The notes beneath the pieces were generated by a model. That model worked only from the letters and a program-made list of their open reading frames with translations, was not told where the DNA came from and did not search any database. From assembly GCA_035296905.1 (NCBI GenBank), contig DATHAA010000062.1:21962-85961 (forward strand): a stretch of 64,000 bases of DNA, written 5' to 3'. The stretch comes from DATEOR01 sp035296905 (lineage in GTDB: Bacteria; Actinomycetota; Thermoleophilia; Gaiellales; Gaiellaceae). Numbering within the stretch: the first letter of the stretch is position 1; every line of letters starts with the position of its first letter. This document shows, one piece after another, positions 33,516-42,693 of the stretch. A program made the translations under genes and the position numbers.

Positions 33516-35527
33516 GCGGCCCGCGACGCCTCGGCCTGAAGCCGGCGAAGGTCTTCGACGGGGATGTGGCAGCGCATGAGGTGCCCGGGCTCGACCTCGG
33601 CGAGCGGCGGCTCCTCCTGGACGCAGATCTCGCCGAGGAATCGTGGGCAGCGCGTGTGGAAGACGCAGCCGGAGGGTGGATTGGCCGCACTCGGGATCTC
33701 GCCCTCGAGACGAATCCGCGTCCGCTCCTCGCCCTCGAGGGTGGGCACGGCCGACAGGAGTGCCTCCGTGTAGGGATGGTGCGGACCGCCGAAGACGGTC
33801 GCCGCGTCGCCGACCTCCTGCAGGCGGCCGAGGTACATGACCGCGATCCGGTCGGAGATGTAGCGGACGACGCCGAGATCGTGTGAGATGAAGACGTAGC
33901 TCACGCCCTTCTGCGTCTGCAGTTCGACGAGGAGGTTGAGGATTGCGGCCTGTACCGACACGTCTAGCGCCGACGTCGGCTCGTCGCAGAGGACGATCCG
34001 CGGGTCGCCGGCGAAGGCGCGCGCGATCGCGACGCGCTGCTTGAGGCCGCCGGACAGCTGCGCAGGCTTGGCTCCAAGGAGCGCCTGGTCGAAGCGCACC
34101 GACTCGGCGAGCTCGGTGGCCCGGGCTTCTTTGCTCCGCCCTTTCAGCCCGAGGAGTTTGTAGAGCGCGCGTCCCACGATTCGGCGCACCGAGTGGCGGC
34201 GGTTGAGCGCCCCATCCGGGTTCTGGAAGACGATCTGGAGCGAGCGCACCTGCTCTTTGCTGCGCTTCTCGACCTTGCCCGCAAGCTCTTCCCCGTCCAT
34301 GAAGAGAGTCGCGCCTTCATCCGGGGAGGTGAGGCCGAGAAGGAGACGCGCGAGCGTGGTCTTCCCGCTCCCCGATTCGCCGACGAGCCCGAGGACCTCG
34401 CCGGGGCGAACGACCACCGAGACGTCGACGAGGGCCTGCAACTCCTGGCCCTCCTGCTTGAAGGTCTTCGAACCGTTCACGACCTCGAGCAGCGGCTTCC
34501 CCTTCGGGACGTGCGTCGCGGGCAGACGCGCGGGCGCGACCCTTGGGAGGTCCTGTGCGCGGTCGTGGAAGTGGCACCGGCTCGCGTGTCCGTTTCCGAG
34601 GGGGATGAGGTCGGGCTCCTGCTCCCGGCAGATCTCCTTCGCCAGACCGCAACGGGGCTCGAAGACGCAGCCGGGAAGCGTCGCGCCGAGGCGGGGAAGG
34701 AAGCCCGGAATGGTGTCCAGCGCGGCCTCGTCCTTGCGCACGCCGCCGCGCGGGATCGAACGGAGGAGCCCGACGGTGTACGGGTGGCGTGGGTCGTGAA
34801 AGACCTCCTGGGCGGGGCCTTGCTCGACCAGGCGGCCCGCGTAGAGGACGCCGACTCGCTCGCACATCTTCGCGATCACGGCCAGGTTGTGGCTGATGAA
34901 GAGGACGCTCGTTCCGAACTCCTGACGGAGCGCGGCGATGAGGTCGAGCACTTCGGCCTCCACGGTCGCGTCGAGCCCGGTCGTTGGCTCGTCGAGGATG
35001 AGGAGCGTCGGGTTCTTCGCCAGGGCCATTGCGATGACCACGCGCTGCTGCATGCCTCCTGAGAGCTGGTGCGGATAGCGGCGCATGACTCTCGTCGGGT
35101 CCGAGATCTGCACCTTGTGCAGCATCGCCTCGCTCTGGTGCAGCGCTTCATCCTTCTCGACGCCGAGGAGCTGGAAGACCTCGGTGAGCTGCGGCCCGAC
35201 ACGGATGGAGGGGTTCAGCGCCGAGGCTGGGTTCTGGTAGACCATCGAGAGCGTCGTGGCGTGCAGCCGGCGCACGTGGGCGCCGCTCATTCCGAGCATG
35301 TCCTCGCCGTTCAGGCGGATCGATCCGTTGAGGGTCTTCGCGTTACGCGGGAGGTACCGCATGATCGCGAACGCCGCCGTCGTCTTCCCGCAGCCGGATT
35401 CCCCGACGAGCCCGTACGACTCTCCCTGCCCGATCTCGAAGGAAACGCCGCGCAACACGCGCCGGTCGACACCGCGCACGCGGTAAGCGATCTCGAGGTC
35501 CTGAAGCTGGATCGCCGCGTCGTTCAT
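33494..35527 (-). CDS. Double ATPase of an oligopeptide/dipeptide ABC transporter (OppD-OppF fusion)
   Basis: 677 residues containing two complete ATPases. First half: Walker A GESGCGKTTAAF, signature LSGGMQQRV, Walker B LLILDEPTTGLD, and an Opp C-terminal Cys motif (CVFEPRCGLAKEIC). Second half: GESGSGKTTLAR, LSGGLKQRV, IVLCDEPTSALD and CVFHTRCPRFLGEIC. Normally OppD and OppF are separate genes of about 330 residues; here they are one chain with a roughly 60-residue linker. ATG start overlapping the permease gene. Confidence 0.92.
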   Translation of the reverse strand: MNDAAIQLQDLEIAYRVRGVDRRVLRGVSFEIGQGESYGLVGESGCGKTTAAFAIMRYLPRNAKTLNGSIRLNGEDMLGMSGAHVRRLHATTLSMVYQNPASALNPSIRVGPQLTEVFQLLGVEKDEALHQSEAMLHKVQISDPTRVMRRYPHQLSGGMQQRVVIAMALAKNPTLLILDEPTTGLDATVEAEVLDLIAALRQEFGTSVLFISHNLAVIAKMCERVGVLYAGRLVEQGPAQEVFHDPRHPYTVGLLRSIPRGGVRKDEAALDTIPGFLPRLGATLPGCVFEPRCGLAKEICREQEPDLIPLGNGHASRCHFHDRAQDLPRVAPARLPATHVPKGKPLLEVVNGSKTFKQEGQELQALVDVSVVVRPGEVLGLVGESGSGKTTLARLLLGLTSPDEGATLFMDGEELAGKVEKRSKEQVRSLQIVFQNPDGALNRRHSVRRIVGRALYKLLGLKGRSKEARATELAESVRFDQALLGAKPAQLSGGLKQRVAIARAFAGDPRIVLCDEPTSALDVSVQAAILNLLVELQTQKGVSYVFISHDLGVVRYISDRIAVMYLGRLQEVGDAATVFGGPHHPYTEALLSAVPTLEGEERTRIRLEGEIPSAANPPSGCVFHTRCPRFLGEICVQEEPPLAEVEPGHLMRCHIPVEDLRRLQAEASRAAQAKTTT

Positions 35528-36429
35528 CGCTCGTAGAGCTGCGCGATCGCATCAGCGATCAGGTTGATGCCGATGATGAGCGTCGCTATGGCGAGCGACG
35601 GGAAAAGCACGGGCCACCAGTAGCCGGCGCTGATGCTCTGGTAATGGGCCGAGATGTCCTGCCCCCAGTCGGGGACGGACGGGTCGGCGGCGAAGCCGAG
35701 GAACGCAAGCGTGGCGACGGTGAAGATGGCGTAGCCGAGCCGGACGGTGAACTCGACGATGATCGGCCCGGTCACGTTCGGGAGGATCTCGGCGAACATG
35801 ACGTACGGGCCCCGCTCGTTGCGTAGACGTGCCGCCTGGACGTATTCGAGCTGCGCCTCGCCGAGCACCGCAGCGCGTACCGTCTTCGCGATGATCGGTG
35901 TGAAGACGAAGCCGATCACGAGAATCAGGGGGATCTTCGACGACGACTGGCCGACGGATGTCAGTGCGGTGATCGCCACGAGCGCCGTGATGATGAGGGG
36001 AACCGCAAGAATGGCATCGACGAGGCGCATCACCGCTTCGTCCACAAAGCCCCGGTAATAGCCGGTCACGAGCCCGATCGTCGTGCCGAGGACCGTTCCG
36101 ATGATCGTCGCGAGCGGGGCGACGACGAGGACTGCGCGGGCGCCGACGATCACACGCGAGAGAACGTCCTGGCCGAGCTTGTCCGTTCCGAACAAATGCT
36201 CCCCGGAGGGCGGCTCGAACTTGCTGAGGATGTCGGGTGCTACGGGATCGTGGGGCGCAATCAGGTAGCCGAAGATCGCGCAGATGACCCAGATGCCCGC
36301 GAGGATGCAGCCCAGCAGGAACGTCGGCGAGCGGACGAGGAGATGCAAGCGCTCGTGGCGCTCCACCTTGGTCTCGTCCGGGCGAATCGGGATTGCAATC
36401 GGGGCGGCCTGTTCGTCGATCGTCGTCAT
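35524..36429 (-). CDS. Oligopeptide/dipeptide ABC transporter permease (DppC/OppC type)
   Basis: 301-residue inner-membrane permease with an N-terminal cytoplasmic tail, several membrane segments (for example FLLGCILAGIWVICAIFGYLI) and the EAA-like cytoplasmic loop AARLRNERGPYVMFAEILPN. Overlaps both neighbours by 4 bases. Partner of the permease at 36426. Confidence 0.9.
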   Translation of the reverse strand: MTTIDEQAAPIAIPIRPDETKVERHERLHLLVRSPTFLLGCILAGIWVICAIFGYLIAPHDPVAPDILSKFEPPSGEHLFGTDKLGQDVLSRVIVGARAVLVVAPLATIIGTVLGTTIGLVTGYYRGFVDEAVMRLVDAILAVPLIITALVAITALTSVGQSSSKIPLILVIGFVFTPIIAKTVRAAVLGEAQLEYVQAARLRNERGPYVMFAEILPNVTGPIIVEFTVRLGYAIFTVATLAFLGFAADPSVPDWGQDISAHYQSISAGYWWPVLFPSLAIATLIIGINLIADAIAQLYER

Positions 36430-37379
36430 TCGGCAGTGGCGTAGCGGATGCGCGGATTGAGGAGGGAGTAGGCGATGTCAGCGAGCAAGGTGGCGACGAG
36501 GAAGACGATGCCCACCAGGAGGACGCTGCTGGCGAGGAGCGGGAAGTCCTTGTCGTTCGCGGCCGTGAAGATGAGCCTGCCCATGCCCGGATAGTTGAAG
36601 AGCGTTTCGATGACAACGAGGCCGCCGATCAGGTAGCCGGTCTGGGTCGCGACGACGGCGATCGTCGGCAGTAGCGAGTTCCGAAGGACATGGCGCCGGA
36701 TGACCACGCGCCGCGGGAGGCCCTTGAGTGCGGCGGTGCGAGTGTAGTCGGCGTCGAGAGCCTCGATCGTGCCCGCCCGGGTAATGCGTGCGATGTAGCC
36801 GAATAGAACGATCACCAGTGTGAGAGCGGGGAGGAAGAGGTACTTGAGCTCCGTGAGGAAGCTCGCGCCGTCGGGCGCATTCGCGCTCACGGGGAAGAGG
36901 TCGAGCCAGAGGCCGAAGACGAGGATCAGCATGATTCCCGTCACGAACTCCGGAACGACGGTGAGTGAGAGCCCGCCGATGGTGATCAGCCGGTCGGTGA
37001 GCTTGTCGCGCTTGAGCGCTGCGAGGATCCCCCCGAGGATCGCGAGCGGCACGACCATCACGAAGGCGAACGCGGCGAGCTTCACAGAGTGGGTGAGCGC
37101 GGGCCCGATCAGCTCGTTGACGGGGAGGTTGTAGGACAGCGACGTCCCGAGATCTCCGTGCAAGAGGCCGGAGATCCAGTTCCAGTATTGGACGAGGATC
37201 GGCTTGTCCGTGCCGAGCTGGTGATTCAGTTGGTCGACCGCCGACTGGTCGGCGAGGTTACCGAGCTTACGGCGGGCGACGTTGCCGGGCAGCAGGTTCG
37301 CCCCCACGAAGACGAACACGCTGAGAAGGAACAGCGTGATGGCCGCGAGCCCGAGCCTGGTGAGGAGGAAACGCGCCAT
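36426..37379 (-). CDS. Oligopeptide/dipeptide ABC transporter permease (DppB/OppB type)
   Basis: 317-residue permease beginning MARFLLTRLGLAAITLFLLSVFVF, a typical DppB-type first membrane segment. It has the EAA-like loop AALKGLPRRVVIRRHVLRNSLLP and the C-terminal LLADIAYSLLNPRIRY. Operon member with the SBP gene upstream, separated by 66 bases holding a hairpin. Confidence 0.9.
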   Translation of the reverse strand: MARFLLTRLGLAAITLFLLSVFVFVGANLLPGNVARRKLGNLADQSAVDQLNHQLGTDKPILVQYWNWISGLLHGDLGTSLSYNLPVNELIGPALTHSVKLAAFAFVMVVPLAILGGILAALKRDKLTDRLITIGGLSLTVVPEFVTGIMLILVFGLWLDLFPVSANAPDGASFLTELKYLFLPALTLVIVLFGYIARITRAGTIEALDADYTRTAALKGLPRRVVIRRHVLRNSLLPTIAVVATQTGYLIGGLVVIETLFNYPGMGRLIFTAANDKDFPLLASSVLLVGIVFLVATLLADIAYSLLNPRIRYATAE

Positions 37380-37403
37380 CGGACCACTACAGACTAAGGA
37401 TTA

Positions 37404-37431
37404 GGCGGCCGGAGCCAAAGCCCCGGCCGCC
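37404..37431 (-). promoter_or_regulatory. Intercistronic hairpin between binding protein and permease genes
   Basis: Perfect 9-bp stem GGCGGCCGG (37404-37412) and CCGGCCGCC (37423-37431) with a 10-base loop. It lies downstream of the binding-protein stop in the minus direction. No T-run follows, so it looks like an mRNA-stabilising or partial attenuation hairpin that would keep the binding protein more abundant than the permeases. Confidence 0.5.
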
Positions 37432-37445
37432 GTGATCGTCGTGGC

Positions 37446-39149
37446 TCAGGTGGTGAAGCCGGCCTTCGAGAGGTCGAACTGTCCAGTCGCAGCCGACACC
37501 GTGTTGAGCAGGTTCTTCTTCGACGCACTCAAGAAGTAGTAGAAGTACGGGAAGACGATCGGCGTCTCGTCGAGGAGCAGCTCTTCGATCTGCTTCGCGA
37601 CGCCCTTCTGTGAGTCGATGTCGAGCGCAGCGACGTACTGCTTCACGAGGCTGTCGTACTGGTCGTTCTTGAAGTGTGCCGAGTTCCAGACGCCCACTTT
37701 GGGGTCGCCGGAGAGCGGAGCGGTGAGATAGACGTTCGGAACCGGCCGGTGACCGTAGTCGGTGATGCCCATGACGGAGTCGAGCCAGGTCGACTTGCCG
37801 AAGACGCCGTCGCCGTAGTACGTGCCGGCATCCGTGATCTTCAGGTTGATCGTGACTCCGATCTGCGACGCGTACTGCTTCACGAGCTGCGCGAGGTCGG
37901 GGATCTCGAAGCCGTTCCACGTGCTCAGGTCGACCGAGAAGCTGGTCATGCCGGCGTCCGAGAGAAGCTGCTTCGCCTGCTCGAGGTCCTGCTCCCGCTG
38001 GGCCACGCTCGTGTCGGTGGAGGGATAGAGCGGCGCGAACGGACTGTCGTTGCCGACGTCCGCCTGGCCCTCCCAAAGACCGTCCACGAGCGCCTGGCGG
38101 TCGATCGAGAGCGCGATCGCCTGGCGGACACGCTTGTCCGTGAAGGGCTCCTTGTCTGTGCGCATGTGGAGCTGGCGGTGCGTCGCCGCCTTAACGGCGA
38201 TGACGTTCACGTTCGGGTCGTCCAGAAGCGCCTTGCCACCCGAGACGGAGAAGTGCTCGACGAAGTCGACCTCGCCGCCCTGGAGGGCAACGATCATCGG
38301 GCCCTCTTCGTCGTAGAACTTGAGCTCCATCGAGTCCGGATTGGCCTTCGTGCCCCAGTAGGCGTCGTTGCGCACGAACTTCGCGCCGACCTTTGGTGAG
38401 AAGCTCTCCATCTTGAACGGGCCGGTGCCCTCGAAGGTCTTGCCCCAGTCGGCGGGGTCGAGATCCGCCGGGATGATGATCGCGTTGTAGTTGGCGGAGC
38501 TGACGAGGGTGGGGAAGTTGCCGTTCGCTGCGTCGAGGTTGAAGACGACCGTCGAGTCGTCCGGGGCTTCGATCCCGCCGGGCGAAAGCACGCCGCCGAG
38601 CGCGGACTGCGCATTGGCGGAGCCGCCGTCCGGGTTGATCAGCTTGTCGAAGGTGGTCTTGACGTCGTCGGCGACGAGCGTCGCGCCGCTGTGAAACTTG
38701 ACGCCCTGGCGGATCTTGAATGTCCAGACGGTGCCGTCCTCGTTCGGCTCCCAGCTCTCTGCAATGCGGGGTTCGAGCTCGAGCTCGGCGTTCGAGAAGG
38801 AGAGGAACTCGCCCGTCGAGCCGAGAAGACCTGCGCCGCCCTCGTCCTGCACGAGAAGCGGGTTCGGCTCTGTTGTCGGCTGAATGAGCGCGACGCGGAC
38901 GGCGCCGCCGGCCTGAATCTCGCCGGTGGCCGTCGGCGTCGTCCCCGCGCCCGTCGTCTCGCCGCCGTCTCCGCCTCCGCACGCTGCTGCGAGAAACGAG
39001 ACAAGCGGTATGGACATGCCGACGACGGTGCCGCGGCGCACGAACTCCCGCCGCGTGATCTTGCCCGCGGAGTACTCGTCGATGATGTGGTTTTCGAGCT
39101 CGCTGCGTTCGTTACGGATGGCGTCTACGCGACGCTGGGTGTCATCCAT
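37446..39149 (-). CDS. Extracellular solute-binding lipoprotein of the peptide ABC transporter
   Basis: 567-residue SBP of the DppA/OppA class. The N-terminal 35 residues are hydrophilic; then RREFVRRG (a twin-Arg-like motif), a hydrophobic stretch and a lipobox SFLAAACGGG give a lipid-anchored, probably Tat-exported protein. Mature SBP core includes AESWEPNEDGTVWTFKIRQGVKFHSG and KDEPFTDKRVRQAIALSID-like segments. ATG start with GGAAGGAG on the minus strand. It has its own promoter and is the first gene of the transport operon. Confidence 0.9.
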   Translation of the reverse strand: MDDTQRRVDAIRNERSELENHIIDEYSAGKITRREFVRRGTVVGMSIPLVSFLAAACGGGDGGETTGAGTTPTATGEIQAGGAVRVALIQPTTEPNPLLVQDEGGAGLLGSTGEFLSFSNAELELEPRIAESWEPNEDGTVWTFKIRQGVKFHSGATLVADDVKTTFDKLINPDGGSANAQSALGGVLSPGGIEAPDDSTVVFNLDAANGNFPTLVSSANYNAIIIPADLDPADWGKTFEGTGPFKMESFSPKVGAKFVRNDAYWGTKANPDSMELKFYDEEGPMIVALQGGEVDFVEHFSVSGGKALLDDPNVNVIAVKAATHRQLHMRTDKEPFTDKRVRQAIALSIDRQALVDGLWEGQADVGNDSPFAPLYPSTDTSVAQREQDLEQAKQLLSDAGMTSFSVDLSTWNGFEIPDLAQLVKQYASQIGVTINLKITDAGTYYGDGVFGKSTWLDSVMGITDYGHRPVPNVYLTAPLSGDPKVGVWNSAHFKNDQYDSLVKQYVAALDIDSQKGVAKQIEELLLDETPIVFPYFYYFLSASKKNLLNTVSAATGQFDLSKAGFTT

Positions 39150-39204
39150 TACGGCCTCTCTCCTTCCGCCAGGGTGCGGCCTTCGGTTTCGCCCGGAACG
39201 CCCG

Positions 39205-39233
39205 CTTATAGCTCATCCCAGGGCCTTTAGCAA
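39205..39233 (-). promoter_or_regulatory. Sigma-70-like promoter of the peptide-transport operon
   Basis: Minus-strand TTGCTA (39228-39233), 17-base spacer, TATAAG (39205-39210). Start of the binding-protein gene is at 39149, giving a leader of roughly 50 bases with the GGAAGGAGAGAGG ribosome site. It is one of only two promoters in the window with recognisable -35 and -10 boxes at the right distance. Confidence 0.55.
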
Positions 39234-39247
39234 CGGGGTCTTCCCTC

Positions 39248-40210
39248 TCAGGAAGTCAGACGGGAGGCTTCCGGCGAAGTTGGCGAGAAGGCGCGCAGGC
39301 GCTCCAGGAGAAGGCTCCGGAAACCGTCGGCGTCGATGTCCACGGCCACGTGCGCGTTGGGCTCGGGGCCCGACGTGCGGCGACGCATGTCGACCACCGT
39401 TCGGCCGCGGCAGATCCCTTCGGAGGTGTCCACTTCGACGTGCCGCCTCTCCATGGCGAGGAGATCGGGGCGGAAGGCGTGTGCGAGTGCCACAGCGTCG
39501 TGGATCGGCGCGCCGCCGTGGTCGTAGGCCTCGTTGTAGAAGCCGAGATAGAAGTCGACCATGTCAGCAGCGGCCTCGGCGACCGGCCCGCCGCCACGGA
39601 GGCTCGCGGCGTCGGCGTTCGAGAGGACGGCCTTGTTCGTCACGTCGAGGCCGACCATCGTCACGTCGAGCCCGCTCTCGAAGACGTGGGCCGCAGCCTC
39701 TGGGTCGATCCAGATGTTGAACTCGGCCGACGGCGTCTGATTGCCCTCCTGGATTGCGCCTCCCATGAGCACGATGCGCTCGATCTTCGACGCCGCCTCG
39801 GGGTGCGCCTCGAGAAGGAGCGCCACGTTCGTGAGCGGGCCGAGCGCGACCAGAGTGACGGGCCGTTCGGAGGCTTCGAGCCTCGCCGCGAGGAAGTCCT
39901 TTGCGTCCTCGGAAACGGGCTCGGCGCTCGGAGGCGGGAGGTCGACGCCGTCGAGCCCGGTCTCTCCGTGGGCATCGGCCGCCACGACAAGCGCACCTGC
40001 GAGGGGCCCGTCCGCACCTGCGGCGACAGGGATGTCCGTCCGGCCCGCGAGCTCGAGGACGCGGAGCGCGTTGGCCGTCGTCTTGTCGAGCGTCTGGTTT
40101 CCGGCTACCGCGGTCACGCCGACGACGTCGAGCTCGGGGCTCCCTAGCGCCAGGAGGAGCGCAAGCGCGTCGTCCTGTCCCGGGTCGCAGTCGATGAGGA
40201 CCAGGATCAC
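39248..40210 (-). CDS. Inosine-uridine-preferring nucleoside hydrolase
   Basis: 320-residue IUNH-family enzyme: N-terminal IDCDPGQDDALALLLAL with the calcium Asp cluster, VALGPLTNVALLL, GGAIQEGNQTPSAEFNIW and late HDAVALAH. It cleaves N-glycosidic bonds of ribonucleosides. ATG start 10 bases below the BHMT-like gene stop. Purpose in this block: possibly salvage of nucleosides imported or released with the nearby transporter; inference only. Confidence 0.9.
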   Translation of the reverse strand: MILVLIDCDPGQDDALALLLALGSPELDVVGVTAVAGNQTLDKTTANALRVLELAGRTDIPVAAGADGPLAGALVVAADAHGETGLDGVDLPPPSAEPVSEDAKDFLAARLEASERPVTLVALGPLTNVALLLEAHPEAASKIERIVLMGGAIQEGNQTPSAEFNIWIDPEAAAHVFESGLDVTMVGLDVTNKAVLSNADAASLRGGGPVAEAAADMVDFYLGFYNEAYDHGGAPIHDAVALAHAFRPDLLAMERRHVEVDTSEGICRGRTVVDMRRRTSGPEPNAHVAVDIDADGFRSLLLERLRAFSPTSPEASRLTS

Positions 40211-40220
40211 GCGCGCTGCG

Positions 40221-41249
40221 TTACAGCTGGTCGGCGAAGTCGAGATTGGTCGGCTTCAAGAGCGGATCGGTCCCGTAGTACGCGTGCTTGGACATATCTG
40301 GCGAGTAGCGGCTGGCCGGCGGGGTGCGCCCGAGCGCCTCGGCGAGCGAGCGCGTCAGGTAGGACGCGTTGCCGCAACAGAGGCCGAGGTACTGAATACC
40401 GAGCTCGTCCGCTGCCAGCGCGAACTCGGCGACCTCGAAGCGTGTCGACTCGAAGGGCTCGAGCGCGGTGGGGAAGAGCATGCCGTCGTGGCGGGGGTGG
40501 CGAAGGCTCTGGAGGGTCGGCATCTCGGCGGTCGTGTGGTACGGGACCGGCAGCGCGGCCACATAGCCGGAGACCCGCTTGCGAATGCTCGGGAGAAGCT
40601 CCATCGTCGTCTGGAGGCCGCGGATGCAGTTCAGGCCCACGACGTCGGCGCCCGCCTGTTCGAGCATCGCGCAGGCGTCTGCAGCAGTCATGCCGTCGCG
40701 GGTCATCGGATCCTGGTGGATGCACATGGTCACGACCGCGGGCAGGCCGGCCGCCTTGATCGTCTCGAGCGCCATCCGTGCTTCTTGGGCGTAGGAGTAG
40801 GTCTCGGCGATGACGAAGTCGACGCCCGCCTCGGCGGCCCACGCGACCTGCTCGTCGAACATCGCCTGGACGGCCTTCCTGGACTCCGGGTCTTCGGGGT
40901 CGAAGACGTTCGTGTTGCAGATGTCGCCCGCGAAGAGGGTGCCGGTCTCGTCGGCGACCTCCTTCGCCAGCGCGAGCGCGTTTCGGTTCAGCTCCTCGAG
41001 GAGGCCTTCCTTGCCGACGACGCGCATCTTCTCGCGGTGCGCGTAGTAGGTGAACGCCTCGACGACGTCGGAGCCTGCGTCGACGAACTCGCGATGGAGC
41101 TCGGAGACCTTCTCCGGGTGGTCGAGCACGGCCTCGGGGACGAACGCGCCCGCTTGGATGTACCCGCGCCGCTCGAGCTCGAAGAGATAGCCCTCGGCGC
41201 AGATGACGTGCCCCTGCTGGAGCCGCTCGAGAAGTCCAGCTCCGGCCAT
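40221..41249 (-). CDS. Homocysteine S-methyltransferase (BHMT-like) family protein
   Basis: 342-residue Zn-dependent methyltransferase. The zinc cysteines are visible: Cys in GLNCIRG and the paired Cys in YLGLCCGNASYLT. Also present are EGYLFELERRGY near the N terminus and FVIAETYSYAQEARMAL. Start at an ATG, 13 bases below the HAL-like gene. The methyl donor (betaine, S-methylmethionine or other) is not resolved by sequence. It belongs to the methyl-transfer/lyase group 39.2-43.8 kb. Confidence 0.85.
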   Translation of the reverse strand: MAGAGLLERLQQGHVICAEGYLFELERRGYIQAGAFVPEAVLDHPEKVSELHREFVDAGSDVVEAFTYYAHREKMRVVGKEGLLEELNRNALALAKEVADETGTLFAGDICNTNVFDPEDPESRKAVQAMFDEQVAWAAEAGVDFVIAETYSYAQEARMALETIKAAGLPAVVTMCIHQDPMTRDGMTAADACAMLEQAGADVVGLNCIRGLQTTMELLPSIRKRVSGYVAALPVPYHTTAEMPTLQSLRHPRHDGMLFPTALEPFESTRFEVAEFALAADELGIQYLGLCCGNASYLTRSLAEALGRTPPASRYSPDMSKHAYYGTDPLLKPTNLDFADQL

Positions 41250-41262
41250 GCCCCGAGTTTAG

Positions 41263-42693
41263 TCAGGCAGCGAAAGCGCCCGCCACGATGAGGTCCCGCA
41301 GCGGCTCCAGGTCCGCCGGGAGCGGGTCGCCCTCGCCCATGAACGGGACGCGCTCGCGGACGAGGTCGTAGGCGCGCTTCGTGCCGGCTCCCATCGCGGA
41401 CGGTCTCCGTAGGTCGATCGCCTGAGCGGCGATGGTCAGCCCGATCGCGGCGAGGCGCTCTCCGAGATCGACCATCTCCGCAAGGCGCCGGGCCCCCAGC
41501 GGCGCCATCGTCATTCGGTCCTCGATTCCCTCGGCGTGAGTCGAGGTGACGACCTCGTAGGAGACGGGCTGTGCGAGGAGGCGCGCCTCCGCGGTGAGCG
41601 CCTGCGCGGCGACGCCGAGCTCGCCGAGGGAGTTCTCCACAAGACCCTGCCGCGGGGCGAGGGAGTCCGGGAGGCCTGTGAGCGGCCCCTGGAGAAGCTT
41701 GAGCATCCGCTCGCACGCGCTCGTGAGCGTGGGGGCGAGCGCGACCCGGAGGAAGTCCAGCGCGGCGGCGAGAGGGAGGACGTCGAAGTTCGCGACCGAG
41801 ACGATGCGGTCCTCGTCCGGGATGATCAGCGGATTTTCCTGCGAGGCATTGAGCTCGATCTCCAGCTGTCTCTTCGTAAACTCGAGGGCGTCGCGGGTGG
41901 CTCCGTGGATCTGGGGCAGGCAGCGGAACGTCAGCGGGTCCTGCAGGTTCCGCGCGGTGCCCTGCTCCCACAGGTAGCTCCCTTCGAGGAGGGCGCGCAG
42001 TCGCTCGAGCGCTGTGGAGAGCCCGGGATAGGGCCGCACCTCAACGATGGCGGGGTGGAGCATGGTCAGGTTCGCGGCGAAGGCCTCCAGATCGAGCGCG
42101 CCCGTGACGTCGAGCGTGTCGACCAGGCGCTCGGCGTCGGCCACCGCAAGCGACGCCAGCCCGGTCGAGAATGCGTTGGAGTTGATCAGCGCGATGCCCT
42201 CCTTGGCCAGGAGCTCGACCTCCTCGAAGAGCCCCGCTGCGAGGTCTGCCATCGGAGCGAGGTCTCCCTGGCCGATCGACCCGAGCATGCGGACGCGTGG
42301 CCTCTCGTCCTCGTTCAGCGCGTGCAGGATCCGCTCCGCGATCTCGGGCCGCACGCCTGACGTCCCCTTCGCGAGCATGTTCGCGTGCCTGAGCATCGCC
42401 GCGCGGACGACCTCCGGCGGTGCGTCCGGACCCGTGCCGATGCGGTGATTCTCGATCAGCCGCCGGTTGAAGGCTGGGATCTCGTCGAGAGGGACGCGGA
42501 GCTTCTTGCGGGCGCCGACCCCCGTGGTGACGCCGTAGACCTCGTCTCCGCGCTCGACGACCCGCTCCACGAGCGCCCGCGTCTCGCGCATGCGCTCGAC
42601 CGCGTCGGGTGCGAGCTCGACGGGCTCGCCCTCGCGGGCGACCCGCACCACGTCGGCCAGTGTCAGACCGCTTCCCTGGAGGACGACCGTCAC
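41263..42693 (-). CDS. HAL/PAL-family protein lacking the MIO tripeptide
   Basis: 476-residue member of the aromatic amino acid ammonia-lyase family. Conserved context is plain: catalytic Tyr region VYGVTTGVGA (about residue 52), RHANMLAKGTSGVRP, NSNAFSTGLAS, QDPLTFRCLPQIHGA and QENPLI. But the normally invariant Ala-Ser-Gly that cyclises to the MIO cofactor is absent: GSIGQGDLAP (residues about 138-147) replaces GSVGASGDLAP, one residue shorter. No MIO can form, so ammonia-lyase chemistry is unlikely. GTG start overlapping the MetE-like stop (GTGA). Function unknown. Confidence 0.8.
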   Translation of the reverse strand: MTVVLQGSGLTLADVVRVAREGEPVELAPDAVERMRETRALVERVVERGDEVYGVTTGVGARKKLRVPLDEIPAFNRRLIENHRIGTGPDAPPEVVRAAMLRHANMLAKGTSGVRPEIAERILHALNEDERPRVRMLGSIGQGDLAPMADLAAGLFEEVELLAKEGIALINSNAFSTGLASLAVADAERLVDTLDVTGALDLEAFAANLTMLHPAIVEVRPYPGLSTALERLRALLEGSYLWEQGTARNLQDPLTFRCLPQIHGATRDALEFTKRQLEIELNASQENPLIIPDEDRIVSVANFDVLPLAAALDFLRVALAPTLTSACERMLKLLQGPLTGLPDSLAPRQGLVENSLGELGVAAQALTAEARLLAQPVSYEVVTSTHAEGIEDRMTMAPLGARRLAEMVDLGERLAAIGLTIAAQAIDLRRPSAMGAGTKRAYDLVRERVPFMGEGDPLPADLEPLRDLIVAGAFAA

